Made by a program: the position numbers and the translations under genes. Below are positions 35,514-46,554 of a stretch of 64,000 nucleotides of DNA, one piece after another; position 1 is the stretch's first letter, and each line of letters starts with the position of its first letter. The stretch lies in the NCBI RefSeq assembly GCF_003597395.2, contig NC_133770.1, positions 96,156,012 to 96,220,011 on the forward strand, written 5' to 3'. The notes below the pieces were generated by a model. It saw nothing but the letters and a program-made list of their open reading frames with translations, was not told the origin of the DNA and made no database searches. This DNA is from Chelonoidis abingdonii (taxonomy: Eukaryota; Chordata; Testudines; Testudinidae).

Positions 35514-36424
35514 GCCCTTGTCTACACTACCTGATTAATTCGAATTTGTTTAAACCGATTTTATAAAATCGATTTAGTGCATCCACACTAGGATCCTTAA
35601 ATCGATTGTGTGCGTCCATGGTCCAAGGCTAGCGTCGATTTCAGGAGCGGTGCACTGTGGGTAAGCTCTTCCACAGCTTATCCCATAGTTCCCACTCCTG
35701 GTTTGAGAGCCAGTGCTGAGGGGCAAAACATTGTCACGGTGGTGCTGGTACAGCTCACCCCTCCCTTTGTGAAGAGCAGGCAGCCCAACCATTCCGCCTT
35801 TTTCCTGGTGAAGATAGAAACGCCATAGCACAGCAAGCATCGGACCCGCTGAGAACCACGGACCCTGCTGAGATCAGTAACGCAATCGTGCAAGTTGTAA
35901 ACACCTCGCACGATCGTGCTGTCTATGCTGAGCCATGAATTGCAAATTCAGGAGAGGGGGATGAGGAGGAGGAGGAGGAGGCAGCTACGACAGCGCACCG
36001 ACAGAGAGCGATGACGACATGGAGACTGAATTCTCCTAACCGCGGGACCCAGCATTTTGAAAGCTAACTGCTGGTAATTGGGGCATGCTTCTATCCCATT
36101 GAATGCGAATTTTGGGCACAGGAAACAGCACGACTGGTAGGACCGCATGTTTTGCAGTGTGGGACGATTCCCAGTGGCTGCAAAACTTCACATGCATATA
36201 AAGCACTTTCTTGAACTTGTGACTTTGCTTTCCCCTGCCCCTGAAAATGCCATAATACTAAGATGAGAGCAGCCCCTCACAGTGGAGAAGCGAGTGGCAA
36301 AGCCTTCTGGAGCTTGCAACATCCAGACAGCTACCGGTCAGTTCGGGAATCAATTTGGAGTGGGAAAATCTTACTGAGGTGGGGCTGCTGTGATGCAAGT
36401 AGCCAAAGCAATCGTTAAGGTCTG

Positions 36425-37110
36425 TGCTAACAAAGTTTGGTGACCATGGGAAACGTGCAGGTGATAGTGGAGTGGCTTTGTGGCAATGGGATTCCTAACT
36501 GTGGAGGGGCGCATAGATGACCCCAATCCCTATCTTTGGCCCAGAGCACCAGGGCACCCAGTACGTGAACGCGCAAGGGGTACTTTTGCCATGGTGCTGC
36601 AAGCACTGGTGGTAGCACTGGGACGTTTTTCACCAAGCATCCACGTGGGATGGCCCAGGAAGGGTTCATGACGCTACGCGTCTTCAGAAAACACAACTCT
36701 CTTTAAACGGCTGCAGCAGGAAAATTACTTCCCAAGACCAGAAATAACAGTTGGGCGATGTTGAGATGCTGTCGTTATCCTGGGTGACCCAGCCTACCCC
36801 TTGATGCCATGGCTCATGAAGCCATACCACAGGCAGCTTGACAGTGGTCAAGGAGCTGTTTAAAACTACAGGCTGAGCAAGTGCAGGATGGTTGTAGAGT
36901 GTGCATTTGGCCGTTTAAAAAGGGTCGCTTTCGATCATTCTTACTCGCTCCAGACCTCAGCCAAAAGAAGTGTCCCCATTGCTAATTGCTGCTTGCTGTG
37001 GTGCTTCCACAATCTCTGTGAGAGTAAGGGGAGACCTTTCGGCGGGTGGGAGGCTGAGGCAAATCAACCTGGCCGCTGACACGAGCAGCCAGACACCAAG
37101 GGGCGGATTA
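36425..37110 (+). pseudogene. Harbinger transposase remnant
   Basis: Decayed + strand frames include GDPAYPLMPWLMKPYH at about 36,783-36,830 and MVVECAFGRLK at 36,888-36,920, both diagnostic of the Harbinger DDE nuclease C-terminal half. A later CCLLWCFHNLCESKG segment corresponds to the family's C-terminal VLHNLCE region. The upstream half is heavily decayed. DDE nucleases of this type excise and insert the element. Confidence 0.8.
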
Positions 37111-38889
37111 GAAAGAGCACAACCAGGAGGCGTGCGCATCAGAGAAGCCCTGAAAGTAGTTTCAGCGCGGGCAGGGGTACGGTGGTGACTGCTTGTGTTG
37201 TTTCCCCTTTGATGAACAATCCCGCCTTATTTGACATCCCTCTAGCAAACCACCCTCCCCTTTACATTACAGCTTGCTGAAGGAAATTAAAGTCATATAT
37301 TTTAAAAAATCATTTATTCTGTATTAAGTCATTTGGTATTGCTTAAAAATCATGACATTCTTTCTTTAGTCATCCTGTAAGAAACTCACCCTCTCCCCTT
37401 TGATGTATTTCTTGATTAAAAGCAAATTATAAAAAGAGGCACAGAATTATCTAGGTATCCTGCATGGTGTAGTTTTGGGAGGAGGATCGGAAGAAAGGAA
37501 AGCCCATTAAGCACATTTCTACTTAAATGCAGCCTTTGGTTGGGCTGTCCATTGGGGGTGGAGTGGCTGGTGCAGAAAATCCGTCCCCCACGGCGTTTCC
37601 TAACACGTCTGGGTGAGGGAGATATGGAAATGTGGGAACTTTGAGGGTGTGTTAAACATGGGCTGCAGTGGCCACTCTTGTAACCCCGCTGCTGTTCTGA
37701 AACACCACCATGCCCTGAGGAATCTCAATTTGATCACGCAGCAAGCTCCAAGCGTTGCATCACGCCATCGCTGTCTTCCTGCCTACACCTCTGATCTTAC
37801 TGCCTGTCCTGTCGCCGCTTCTTTCTTCCTGCCCGAGCCCATCTCTTCTCGAGCGTCTCTCCTAACCTCTGCCGGTCACATGGCATCTTTCCCTGTATTT
37901 TGCTATCACTTCCTTCCAATCATTCTGATGAGGCATCTGTTCACTTGTGGCTTACTTCCATGATTTCTTCTGAAAACTTCATCCCGAGTTCTCTTTTCTC
38001 CCTCGCCTTAGCTAGCCTTCCTGAATGGGGTAGGGAGTACAGAACTAAGTGCGCAGCTGCATGGGAGAGGGACGACAGGGAGAGAAGTATGTTAAAAAAG
38101 AATACATTTTACAGAACAATGAGTGTACTCTTCACAGTGAATAAAAAATATGCACCTTACATAGCACATGTGATTTCACTACAAGGTCGAATTTTGCATC
38201 TTTTAAAAGCGAAGTGCATGTGTCCCTTGTGAGCACGACTGCAGACGCAGGACCCGGTCCTGGAATCAATAATTCAGCTTCCATGCGGCCATGGTAAGGC
38301 TTTATGTTTTGACTTCTCCAGGGTTTATATCCACAGTGACTTATGATGCCTTGTTCCTTTTCAGAGGAACGCAGGAACCCCACCCCACCCGGTCTTTCCA
38401 CTCTCCCCCAGCGCATGGCTGCTATCCCCATAAGCTAGTTGTTATCCATCTTCCTCTTCCCTCCCCACCCACCAAAGCGTGGGCTGGTAGCTGGGAAGAT
38501 TCCTGCTCGCCAGAGAGCCCAGCGCACCTTCCCTCCCCCCACCCTATAACGTGCTGGTACCTGGGAATGATCCCCTGCTCGCCAGAAAAAGCCCAGCGGC
38601 AAGCCTCCTCCCCCCCAACCCAAAGCGTGGCTTTGAATTGATACTTACAAATGTACACTCACCAGAGGTTCCTTCCCATGCTTCACTGTCTGGATAGTGG
38701 CTTTGGGTGGCTGGGAGTTTAATTCTGTGCTCTCAAAAAGCTCACTGGCTGCTGTGGGTAATTGAGAGCTTTTGTTGTGCTATCAGCAATCTCTCCTCCC
38801 TCTTGTTCTCGTCATTTCTCCCTCAGCAGAATCCTCAGCCACGGTTGATATTACAACCTGACTCTGAATCCACGGCCAGGGGTGGGGTA

Positions 38890-39200
38890 CTTGTTGCGGG
38901 GCAGGCACCCCCAAAATTGCATGCAGCTCAGCATAGAAGAACGGCATGTTTTCGGACCTGCTCCAGACTTTCCATTTTGCCTCTCTCTGGTTTCTGGTAT
39001 GCCTGCCTCAAGCTCTTTCATTTAGTTCTGCACTGCACTGAAGTCCTCCTGTGGTCCTTTTGCCAATCATAGACTTTGGAAATTCTTTCAATATTTTCTC
39101 ATTTCGTCTTGACGAAACGGGTTCTTAAGCATGAAATCCTCCACCCAGATAGCGACCAGATCCAGTACCTCTTGTGTGGTCCATGCTGGAGCTCTTTTTC
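38890..39200 (-). pseudogene. Harbinger-associated Myb/SANT-like protein remnant
   Basis: On the minus strand the segment near 39,195-39,130 reads APAWTTQEVLDLVAIW, a SANT/Myb-like tryptophan-containing segment, and near 38,945-38,910 FYAELHAILGVP. Stops interrupt it. In PIF/Harbinger transposons this second protein binds DNA and helps the transposase. A parallel remnant lies at 53,430-53,550. Confidence 0.75.
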
Positions 39201-39612
39201 TTTTCTCAGGAGACTGCATTGTTACCTGTGCTGTTGGCCTGCTGGTCACCTGTGCTGATCAGAGCTCCCAACACTGCCCAACCAGGAAATAGAATTCAAA
39301 AGTCCGCGGGGCTTTTTCCTGGTTTACCTGGCCAGTGCAATCGGAGTTCCTGACTGCCTGACCAGAGTGGTCAGTGGTGCTCGTGGGATACCATCTGTGG
39401 GAGGCAGTAACTTCGATTCCATCCGCACACTACCATAATTCCGATGTAGTAAAAATCGATTTTAGGGTAACTCCTGTGGTTTTGATGGAGTACAGAAATC
39501 GATTTAAAGAGCCCTTTAAATCGATTTACAGGGTGGTGTAGTGTGGACGGGTGCAGCGTTAAATCGATTTAATGCTGTTTACATCGATTTAACTGCGTAG
39601 TGTAGACGGGGC

Positions 39613-40200
39613 CTAAGATCCTTCTAGAAAGCAATGGAGAGAGCTAGGTAGCTAGGTTGATTGGGACACCTGAAGCCAATCAAGGGCTGGCTGGAACTAG
39701 TTAAAACCTTCCCAGTTAGTCAGTTAGGTGCATGTGTCAGGAGCTGTAGGAGGAAGCCACATTGCTGGAGAAACTGAGCAGTACAAACTCTAACAGACAC
39801 AAAGAAAGGTGAAGTAGATGTTGAGGAAGTGGAGGGCTGCTGTGGGGAAGTGGCCCAGGGAATTTTACTTGTCCTGTTTCAAAAAATCAGCTACAAATAC
39901 CTGCTACTATTAGGGTCCCTAGGCTGGAACCTGGAGTAGAGGGTGGGCCCGGGCTCCCTCGACTTTCCCCCGCACTCTCCACAATTAAACACAGATACTG
40001 TGAGACAATGGAGACTGTGCAAGGAAAGGTTGCCTCTTCCTACCTCCCTTGTGGGCTTATGATGAAAATGGCTCAGTAGGCTGTGACCCTTGCCTCTAGG
40101 GAGAGAAGGGCTACGTGGAGGGTCACAGTGAGCCTCTGAGGCTAGCGTAATCCACCAGGAAGCATGGGACCCACTGAGAAAAGGTTGGAGCTTTGTCACG
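39613..40200 (+). repeat. 5' LTR, second part
   Basis: Resumes after the Harbinger end and matches the solo LTR through cacctgaagccaat, ggctggaacctggagtag, ggctgtgacccttgcc and gcatgggacccact, ending in ggagctttgtcac. Positions 40,203-40,220 (tggtgccaggggtgg) are where a tRNA primer site would lie, but I could not assign a tRNA. Confidence 0.8.
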
Positions 40201-40234
40201 ACTGGTGCCAGGGGTGGTATCAATTGTTGACAAC

Positions 40235-41270
40235 ATGGCAGAAGAAAGAGATTAAGAAAAAAAATAAATCTGCACTGGGGCTTTGAGGTTTTGTTTTGTA
40301 CCACAATAGAGCAGGTGGTGAGAGCTCCCTTGCAAGCCACGGTGGCTCATGTGCTAGCACAACAGGAATCTACATGGCTACAGCAGGAAACCAACCAATT
40401 ATTAGTGGGCCAGGCGATTTAAGATTGAGCCCTCTTGTGAGAGGTAGTGGATGAGCTGAAGACCCTCACCACCCAGGCCTGCGGGCCAGCGGGACACGAA
40501 CCCTTAAGGCCATTAGTTGTCTGCCAAAGATGATGACAGAAGATGGTATAAAGGCATTCATTCAAAAAGACTGCTCAGCATGAGGCGTGGCCCCAGGATC
40601 AGTGTGTCAGCCTTTTTGCCCCTTTTTTGTGCGGAGAGGCCCAGAAGGCCTACTTTGATCTGCCTGCTGAGGATGCCGTTGACTATCCCAGCTGAAGACA
40701 GAGATCCTAGCACGATCAGGGGTGAAAGCAGCAGTAAGGACCCAGAGGTTACATGAGTGGAAATACCAGGAGAACAATCCTCCGAGGTCCCAGCTATTCA
40801 ACCTCATATACCTCATGTGGAAGTGGTTACAGCCCGACGCATACAGTCTGGGGGAGATTTTGGAGACTTTGGTCATGGATCATTACATGTGGGGACTACC
40901 GCCAGATCTCTGCAAATGGGTACGCCAGAACAATTCATCCACCTACAATGAAATGATCGTGTTGGTAGAAAGACGGATGACAGCAAGGGAACTGACCCGA
41001 CTAGCCAAGGAAGGCCCCTTATGAAGCAAGCACCCAACTCCAACCCTGGAAGGTTGTGTGGCCAAAACCTGGGGAGACCTCGGTGGAAGAAGAGGGAGGC
41101 TGAAAACCAGCTGAGAACCCAGAAGGAAGGGAATGTCCTGAGTGAGGGGAACCCTGAGACTAAACCCCCTAACCCACATGACGGGGAGTGACTAGAAGCA
41201 ATTATAGATGTTATGAATGTGTGCAGTGGGGACACATAGCAACACAGTGTCCCAGCACAGAGAAGTGTAT
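40235..41270 (+). pseudogene. Retrotransposon gag remnant: SCAN-like capsid and zinc knuckle
   Basis: An ATG near 40,235 could start gag. Several frames then encode a capsid-like region; the clearest part (about 40,770-41,000) has [38 protein letters not shown] and MIVLVERRM, a spacing like the SCAN domain. SCAN domains of vertebrate zinc-finger proteins are held to derive from the capsid of Gmr1-like elements. A CCHC knuckle (C-x2-C-x4-H-x4-C) follows at 41,209-41,250. Stops and shifts make the gene inactive. Confidence 0.75.
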
Positions 41271-41329
41271 GCACTGTAATTTGGGGGATTGGGAGGTCCT
41301 GTGCTCCCTTATCCACTTTGCAGGGGTCG

Positions 41330-41640
41330 CATTAGCCCTGCATAACTACACTAGGCCAGTGATAATAAATGGGACGGAGACTACAGAGCTTGTGGACTCT
41401 GGGAGTGCTAGCGTCCTCATATCGGGTAAGCTGGTAAAAAGTTGCCAGCTGCTACAAGCCAAATGCGTAGCAGTGATGTGCATACATGGGGCCGTGAGCC
41501 ATTACCTCACCATCCTGGTAGAGACAGAGGTTCAGGGGAACCCCATTGAGGTGTCAGTGGGTGTAGTTCCTAAACTCCCATATCCTGTAGTCATTGGGAG
41601 GGACTATCCAGGGTTTCATAATTTACTTCCCCCAGAAACG
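41330..41640 (+). pseudogene. Retroelement aspartic protease remnant
   Basis: In frame with the zinc knuckle, ELVDSGSASVLIS carries the DSG catalytic triplet at 41,395-41,403 and the flap region follows. VVIGRDYPGF near 41,590-41,620 matches the end of retroviral-type proteases. The frame stays open to 41,769. It acts in family members to cleave the polyprotein. Confidence 0.75.
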
Positions 41641-42184
41641 CTGGAGGAAGGAGGGGACCCTGAGGGCAGCAACTTGTCGTCGGGGGAATGTCAACCTCTA
41701 ATGTTTTCTGAGATTTCTCAGAATCTGTTCCCAGCTCCAGAAAGACCAAAAAAGAGAGGAAGGCTGTGAAGGCTTTGGGAACCCGGATCCTGACCCAGGG
41801 CCAGAAGACTGCCCTAGTAGGCAGATGGACACGAGCAGCAGACAGAGAAATTTCCACTGCAGAAGGTGAGCCAGAAGCTGGCCCCAGCTGTGATGGCAGC
41901 GAGCTGCTGGAAGAAGCAGAAACTGGCTCCTGGGAGCTCAGGCAGGTTAGTCCTGGAAGAGAGACTTTTGGGTAGGATCAGGTGGAGGACCCCAGATATG
42001 ATAACACCAGGAGAGAGGTGGCCAAGATGGATGGGGTGCCCAGGGATGGGAAGGTCCGGGGACAAGGTCCTTACTCTATAGTGATGAAAGATCTCCTGTA
42101 CTGGGTTGTACAAATGCAGGAGCAAGAGATCCAGCAACTTCTGGTGCCATGAAAGCATCAAAAAAACATATTGAGCCTCACCAG

Positions 42185-43120
42185 GTCACCTTTTTGAAGG
42201 ACATGTAGGGGTAGAGAAAACTCAGGCATGGATCCTGCGGAGGTTCTTCTGGCCAGGAGTACACGAAGTTGTCCAGCGGTACTGCACCTCCTGTCCAGGG
42301 TGTCAGCTACATAGCCCTCGCCCACACTTGAGGGCCCTTTGATATCTCTTCCAATAATAGAGGTACCTTATGAACAAATAGCCATGGATCTGGTAGGGCC
42401 CCTAGAGAAGACAGCTCAGAGATGCCAACATGTACTTGTCCTGGATTATGCAACCTGGTACCCGGAAGCCATCCCCGACGCAACACAGCTTCCAGGACAA
42501 TAGCAAAGAAGCTAGTACAGATCTTTGCTCAGGTTGGGCTACCCAAGGAGATACTGACTGATCAAAGGACACTTTTTGTGTCCAAACTGATGAAAGATCT
42601 CTGTTCATTGCTCCACATATAGGCCCTATGGACTTCTGTATATCACCCACAAACCGATGGCCTTGTGGAAAGGTTCAATAGGACCCTCACGGCCATGATC
42701 AAAAAAGTGGTAAGCTGGGATGGGAAAGATTGTGATACCTTACTGCCTTACCTCATGTTCGCCATCTAGGAGGTCCCGCAAGCCTCCACAGGCTTCTCTC
42801 CATTCGAACTACTATATGGGCACTACCCCTGGGGCATATTGGGTATAGCCAGAGAAGCCTGGGAAGAGGAGCCAAATCCCGGAAGGAACATAGTTGAGCA
42901 TGTACAGCAGATGAGAGATTGTATAGCCCAAGTTATGCCCATTGTTCAGAAATACTCAAGAGAAAGCACAGGAGACCCAACGAACCCATTACAACCACCA
43001 AGCAAAGGCTCAACAGTTCCAACCAGGGGACCGGGTGATAGTACTGGTGCCCACAGCAGAGAGTAAACTTTTGGCCCAGTGGCAGTGACCCCACGAAGTG
43101 GTCAAAGCCATGGGGGAGGT
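42185..43120 (+). pseudogene. Retroelement integrase remnant
   Basis: Decayed frames carry a zinc-binding end (CTSCPGCQ near 42,285), the core with MDLVGPL near 42,385 and VLVLDYATWYPEA near 42,430, LPKEILTDQ near 42,540, and YHPQTDGLVERFNRTL near 42,645-42,690. The D, D and E residues of the catalytic triad are all still visible. Near 43,075-43,105 a GPY-type C-terminal module can be made out across a frame break. Integrase inserts the cDNA into the genome. Confidence 0.75.
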
Positions 43121-43123
43121 AAA

Positions 43124-43164
43124 CAGAGGTGAAAGTAAGCCGGTACGATCTGGTATAGCGTACC
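43124..43164. mobile_element. Truncated hAT MITE end
   Basis: cagaggtgaaagtaagccgg matches the left end of the hAT MITE at 56,644, and the copy stops where CR1 begins. It joins the gypsy remnant to CR1. Confidence 0.6.
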
Positions 43165-43588
43165 GAAATGCAGAGATAAAATTTCTCGATACTTTAAATG
43201 ACTGTTTCATGGAGCAGCTGATACGGGAACCCACAAGGGGAGAGGCAACACTAGATTTAATCCTGAGTGGAGCGCAGGAGCTGGTCCAAGAGGTAAGTAT
43301 AGCAGGACCGCTTGGAAATAGTGACCATAATACAATAGCATTCAACATCCCTGTGGTGGGAAGAACATCTCAACAGCCCAACACTGTGGCATTTAATTTA
43401 TTTAAATTTTGAAAGGGGGAACTATGCAAAAATGAGAGGGGCTTAGTAAACAGAATTACAAAGTACAGTGACTAAAGTGAATCCGTGCAAGCGCATGGGC
43501 CTTTTAAGACACCCATAATAGAGGCCCCAACTTGCCAATGTAACCCCAAATTAAAAAAACACAGTAAAAGAACTAAAAAGAAGACCAT

Positions 43589-43666
<78 letters not shown>

Positions 43667-44320
43667 CGTGGGCTTAACAACCATGATAAAAGAAGCAGAA
43701 GAGATAAAAGACTTCTTTAAAAGTGGAAGCAAATCCTATGGAGGCAAATAGAAAGAAGCACAAATACAGCTGCCGCATCAAGTGCAAAAGTGTAATAAGA
43801 AAAGCCAAAGAGGAGTCTGAAGAACGGCTACCAAAAATCCAAAAGGTAAAACAAAATGTTAATTTAAGTACAGCAGAAGCAGAAGCCTGCTAAACAACCA
43901 TGTGGGCCCTTTGACGATCGAAATACAAAAGAGCGGCTTAAGAAATAAAGTCATTGCGGAGAAACAAATGATTCTTTGCTCAGTCTTCAACGGCTGAGGA
44001 TGTTAGGGAGATTCCCCAAACCTGAGCTGGCTTTTTGTAGGTGACAAATCTGAGGAAGTCCATAGATGAGAGTGTCATGTTTTGGAATTAATTGATAAAC
44101 TCAACATTAACAAGTCACCGGGACCAGATGGCATTCACCCAAGAGTTCTGAAAGAACTCAAATGTGAAGTTGCGGAACTATTAACTAAGGTTTGTAACCT
44201 GTCCTTTAAATCGGCTTCGGTACCCAATGACTGAAGTTAGCTAATGTAATGCCAATATTTAAAAAGGGCTCTAGAGGTGATCCCGGCAATTACAGACCGG
44301 TAAGTCTAACCTTTGGCTCC
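43165..44320 (+). mobile_element. CR1 LINE fragment, endonuclease to reverse transcriptase
   Basis: The first part reads FLDTLNDCFMEQLI and TLDLILSGAQELVQEV, then LGNSDHNTIAFNI, the CR1 endonuclease end. After a G run at 43,590-43,666 the sequence continues through KSPGPDGIHPRVLKEL near 44,120 and MPIFKKGSRGDPGNYRPVSL near 44,250-44,308, reverse-transcriptase blocks. Many one-base indels break the frame. It stops where the inverted Harbinger remnant begins. Confidence 0.9.
43590..43666. repeat. Homopolymer run of 77 G
   Basis: An uninterrupted G run lies inside the CR1 sequence. On one strand it makes a meaningless polyglycine frame and on the other polyproline. The CR1 text resumes beyond it. 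Confidence 0.95.
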
Positions 44321-44329
44321 ACAAAGATT

Positions 44330-45450
44330 GCGAAGAGCACAACAAGCACAGTAATGCTTACAGCACTGATGACTTTAGCATCCAAAGGGATCTGTAGATT
44401 TCAGTCTGCCAAATGCACCTTCAACAACCATTCTGCACCTGCTGAAAGTGTAATTAAGCCTTCTTTTACCAAGGCTCCTGAGATCAGAGTATGATTTCAT
44501 AAGCCAAGGAGGGGCACATAGAGTCCCTCACAGTAATGTCGGGGACAGTAACTCCATTTATGACATTATCATTGGGTGGGAATAGTGTCCCAGCTTGTCC
44601 ACGAATGTAGACTCCCAATTGGCAGAAAACCCTGGCATCATGAACTTTTCCAATGCAGCCCAAATCATCATCTTTGGTCCACAAGGGCTGGCATAACCAT
44701 AGAGGGGTACCCTTTGTGGTTTATATACTAACATGCTCCTTGAGGAGGGCAAACTATGGGCACAAGAGTCCTATCAATACCTCTGGTGCAATTTAGAAAC
44801 CCCATTCTCTCAAAACCAGTAGTTACTTCAGGAACATCTTTTATGCCCGCCACTTTGGGGTAAATCACACACCTGATTGCCTCAGAAACCTCTGCCAACA
44901 CTCTTCTCAGAGGTGACTTTCCAACACCAAACTGGTTGGCAACGGACCTATCAAACCCTTGAGCAGCCACCTTCTAGATCATTATAGAAACCTGCTTCTG
45001 GACTGGCATGGCTGCCTTCAAGTGTGTGTCTTTACACTGGAGGATCAGGGTAAACTGCACAAAAGCTCCAAAAATGTAGCTTTCTTCATGCAAAAGTTCT
45101 GCAGCCACTGCTTGTCATCCCAGGTCTGGGAGAAGATATGGTCCCACAGTCTGTGCTTGTGGCCCTGCTCTAGAAGCATTGATCTACGTAGGAGGCATAA
45201 GTGGCTACAGAGAGTGTCATGAACAGCATCAGCCAGTTCAGGTCTGCCATGTTTGTGTCCTCCTGGTTCATCATTGGCTCTGTCAGATGCATTTGATGGG
45301 TCAGAAAATGCCATTGAAACGTCCACCAGCATTTCACAGAAACTCTGTCCGTTTTCTGAAACAGGAGTGAAAGTGCAAGCGAGAGAACTTCTTCATATGG
45401 CCCCTTGTCCATATTGCCGGGTTTGCTAGCTGCGAGTGTGCAAACCAAAA
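44330..45450 (-). pseudogene. Harbinger transposase remnant, minus strand
   Basis: Minus-strand frames give, in order, WDDKQWLQNFCMKKATFLEL near 45,120-45,060, SVANQFGVGKSPLRRVL near 44,945, RMGFLNCTRGIDRTLVP near 44,815-44,765, a segment with AGTLFPPNDNVING near 44,590, and MVVEGAFGRLK near 44,420. These follow the order of a PIF/Harbinger DDE transposase almost from end to end. Frame breaks separate the parts, so it is inactive. It is better preserved than the copies at 36.4 and 52 kb. Confidence 0.8.
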
Positions 45451-45704
45451 TGATGGCTTGTGAGGATGTGTTGTATTGCCTGATTTAGGCTGTTAATAAT
45501 ATTACTTTGGGTAGTATGGGTTTTAGGCTCGCCAATGTTTGATCAGAAGATAAAAGTTCTTGTCCTGAATCAGGCTACACAGAATTTATGAAGGACCCTT
45601 GGGGATAGGACAGGAAGCTCACACTGAGATAGATATAGCCGTAAAGACTTTTTATTAAAATACATGAAATAGTAATTAAATGGTAAAATAATCAAAGTTA
45701 CAAA
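45451..45704. other. Non-coding flank of the Harbinger remnant
   Basis: No coding signal. It probably belongs to the same Harbinger element, which would continue after the solo LTR to about 47 kb; no right end was found. Confidence 0.35.
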
Positions 45705-45709
45705 GTTAC

Positions 45710-46554
45710 TGTCATAACTTTAAAGGGAAGGGAACAGCCCTCCTGTGTACAATACTTTAAAATCCCTCATGGCCAGAGACACCAAAATCCTTTTACTTGA
45801 AAGGGTTAAGAAGCTCAGGTAACCTGGCTGACACTTGACCCAAAGGACCAATAAGGGGACAAGATACTTCAAACTTTGGTGGGGGAACGTCTTTTGTTTG
45901 TGCTTTTTATTTTGGGGGTTGTTCGCTCTTGGGACTAAGAGGGACCACACATCAATCCAGGCTCTTCAAATCTTTCTGAACCAGTGTTTCATATTTCAAA
46001 CTTGTAAGTAACAGCCAGGCAAGGCATGTTAGTTTTATTTTTGTTTTCTCAACTTGTAAATGTTCTTTTTTGCTGAGGGGATTTTACCTCTGTTTGCTGT
46101 AACTTTGAACCTAAGGCTAGAGGGGGTTTCTCTGGGCTCTGATTACCCTGTAAAGTATTTTCCATCCTGATTTTACAGAGATGATTTTTACCTTTCTTTC
46201 TTAATTAAAAGACTTCTTTTTAAGAACCTGATTGATTTTTCCCTGTTTTAAGATCCAAGGGGATTAGATCTGGACTCACCAGGAACTGGTGAGGGAAAGG
46301 AGGGGGGATGGTTAAATTCTCCTTGTGTTAAGATCCAAGGGGTTGGATGGGGGTTCACCAGGAACTTGGTGAAGAAGTCTCTCAAGGCTACCCAGGGAGG
46401 GGAAGATTTGGGGGGGAAAGAGGGTGTTCCAGACACGGAGAAATCTGGATAGTGGCAGCGAAACCAGATCTAAGCTGGTAGTTAAGCTTAGAAGTGTTTA
46501 TGCAGGTCCTTACATCTGTACCCTAAAGTTCAGAGTGGGGGAGGAACCTTGACA
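45710..46554 (+). mobile_element. ERV-type solo LTR, 845 bp, perfect 5-bp duplication
   Basis: The sequence starts tgtcataactttaaagg and ends gaggaaccttgaca, with the TG...CA ends of an LTR. GTTAC at 45,705-45,709 is repeated at 46,555-46,559. Within it, gggttaagaagctcaggtaa is part of the U3-like section and aattaaaag near 46,203 could serve as polyadenylation signal. Two copies of agatccaagg 80 bp apart (46,251 and 46,331) mark an internal duplication. No internal retroviral gene is present, consistent with recombination between two LTRs. The TG/CA ends and 5-bp duplication would also fit some gypsy families. Confidence 0.75.

Larger units (their letters stand above)
35514..39612. mobile_element. 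Harbinger DNA transposon, about 4.1 kb, inside the LTR
   Basis: The left end gcccttgtctacactac and right end gtagtgtagacggggc are inverted repeats with two or three mismatches. Just inside, both ends carry repeated cgattta/aaatcgattt words. The element encodes a DDE transposase remnant on the + strand and a Myb/SANT-like protein remnant on the minus strand, the two-gene arrangement known for PIF/Harbinger. No clear 3-bp duplication was seen at the present ends, so an end may be off by a few bases. Confidence 0.8.
35376..43123 (+). mobile_element. Degenerate Gmr1-like Ty3/gypsy retrotransposon
   Basis: The 5' LTR starts tgtgacgg at 35,376, is interrupted by a Harbinger transposon (35,514-39,612) and ends near 40,200 with ctttgtcac, giving about 720 bp of LTR. 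A solo LTR of the same family is at 58,186-58,886. The interior runs in the order capsid, zinc knuckle, protease, integrase. Integrase begins about 0.5 kb after the protease, leaving no room for reverse transcriptase and RNase H between them. The copy is full of stops and frameshifts and is cut at 43,124 by another repeat; no 3' LTR is present. The Gmr1 assignment rests on domain order and the SCAN-like capsid. Confidence 0.75.

Noticed and set aside
43485..43751. Frame with polyglycine (or polyproline on the other strand)
   Set aside because: It is created by the 77-base G run inside CR1.
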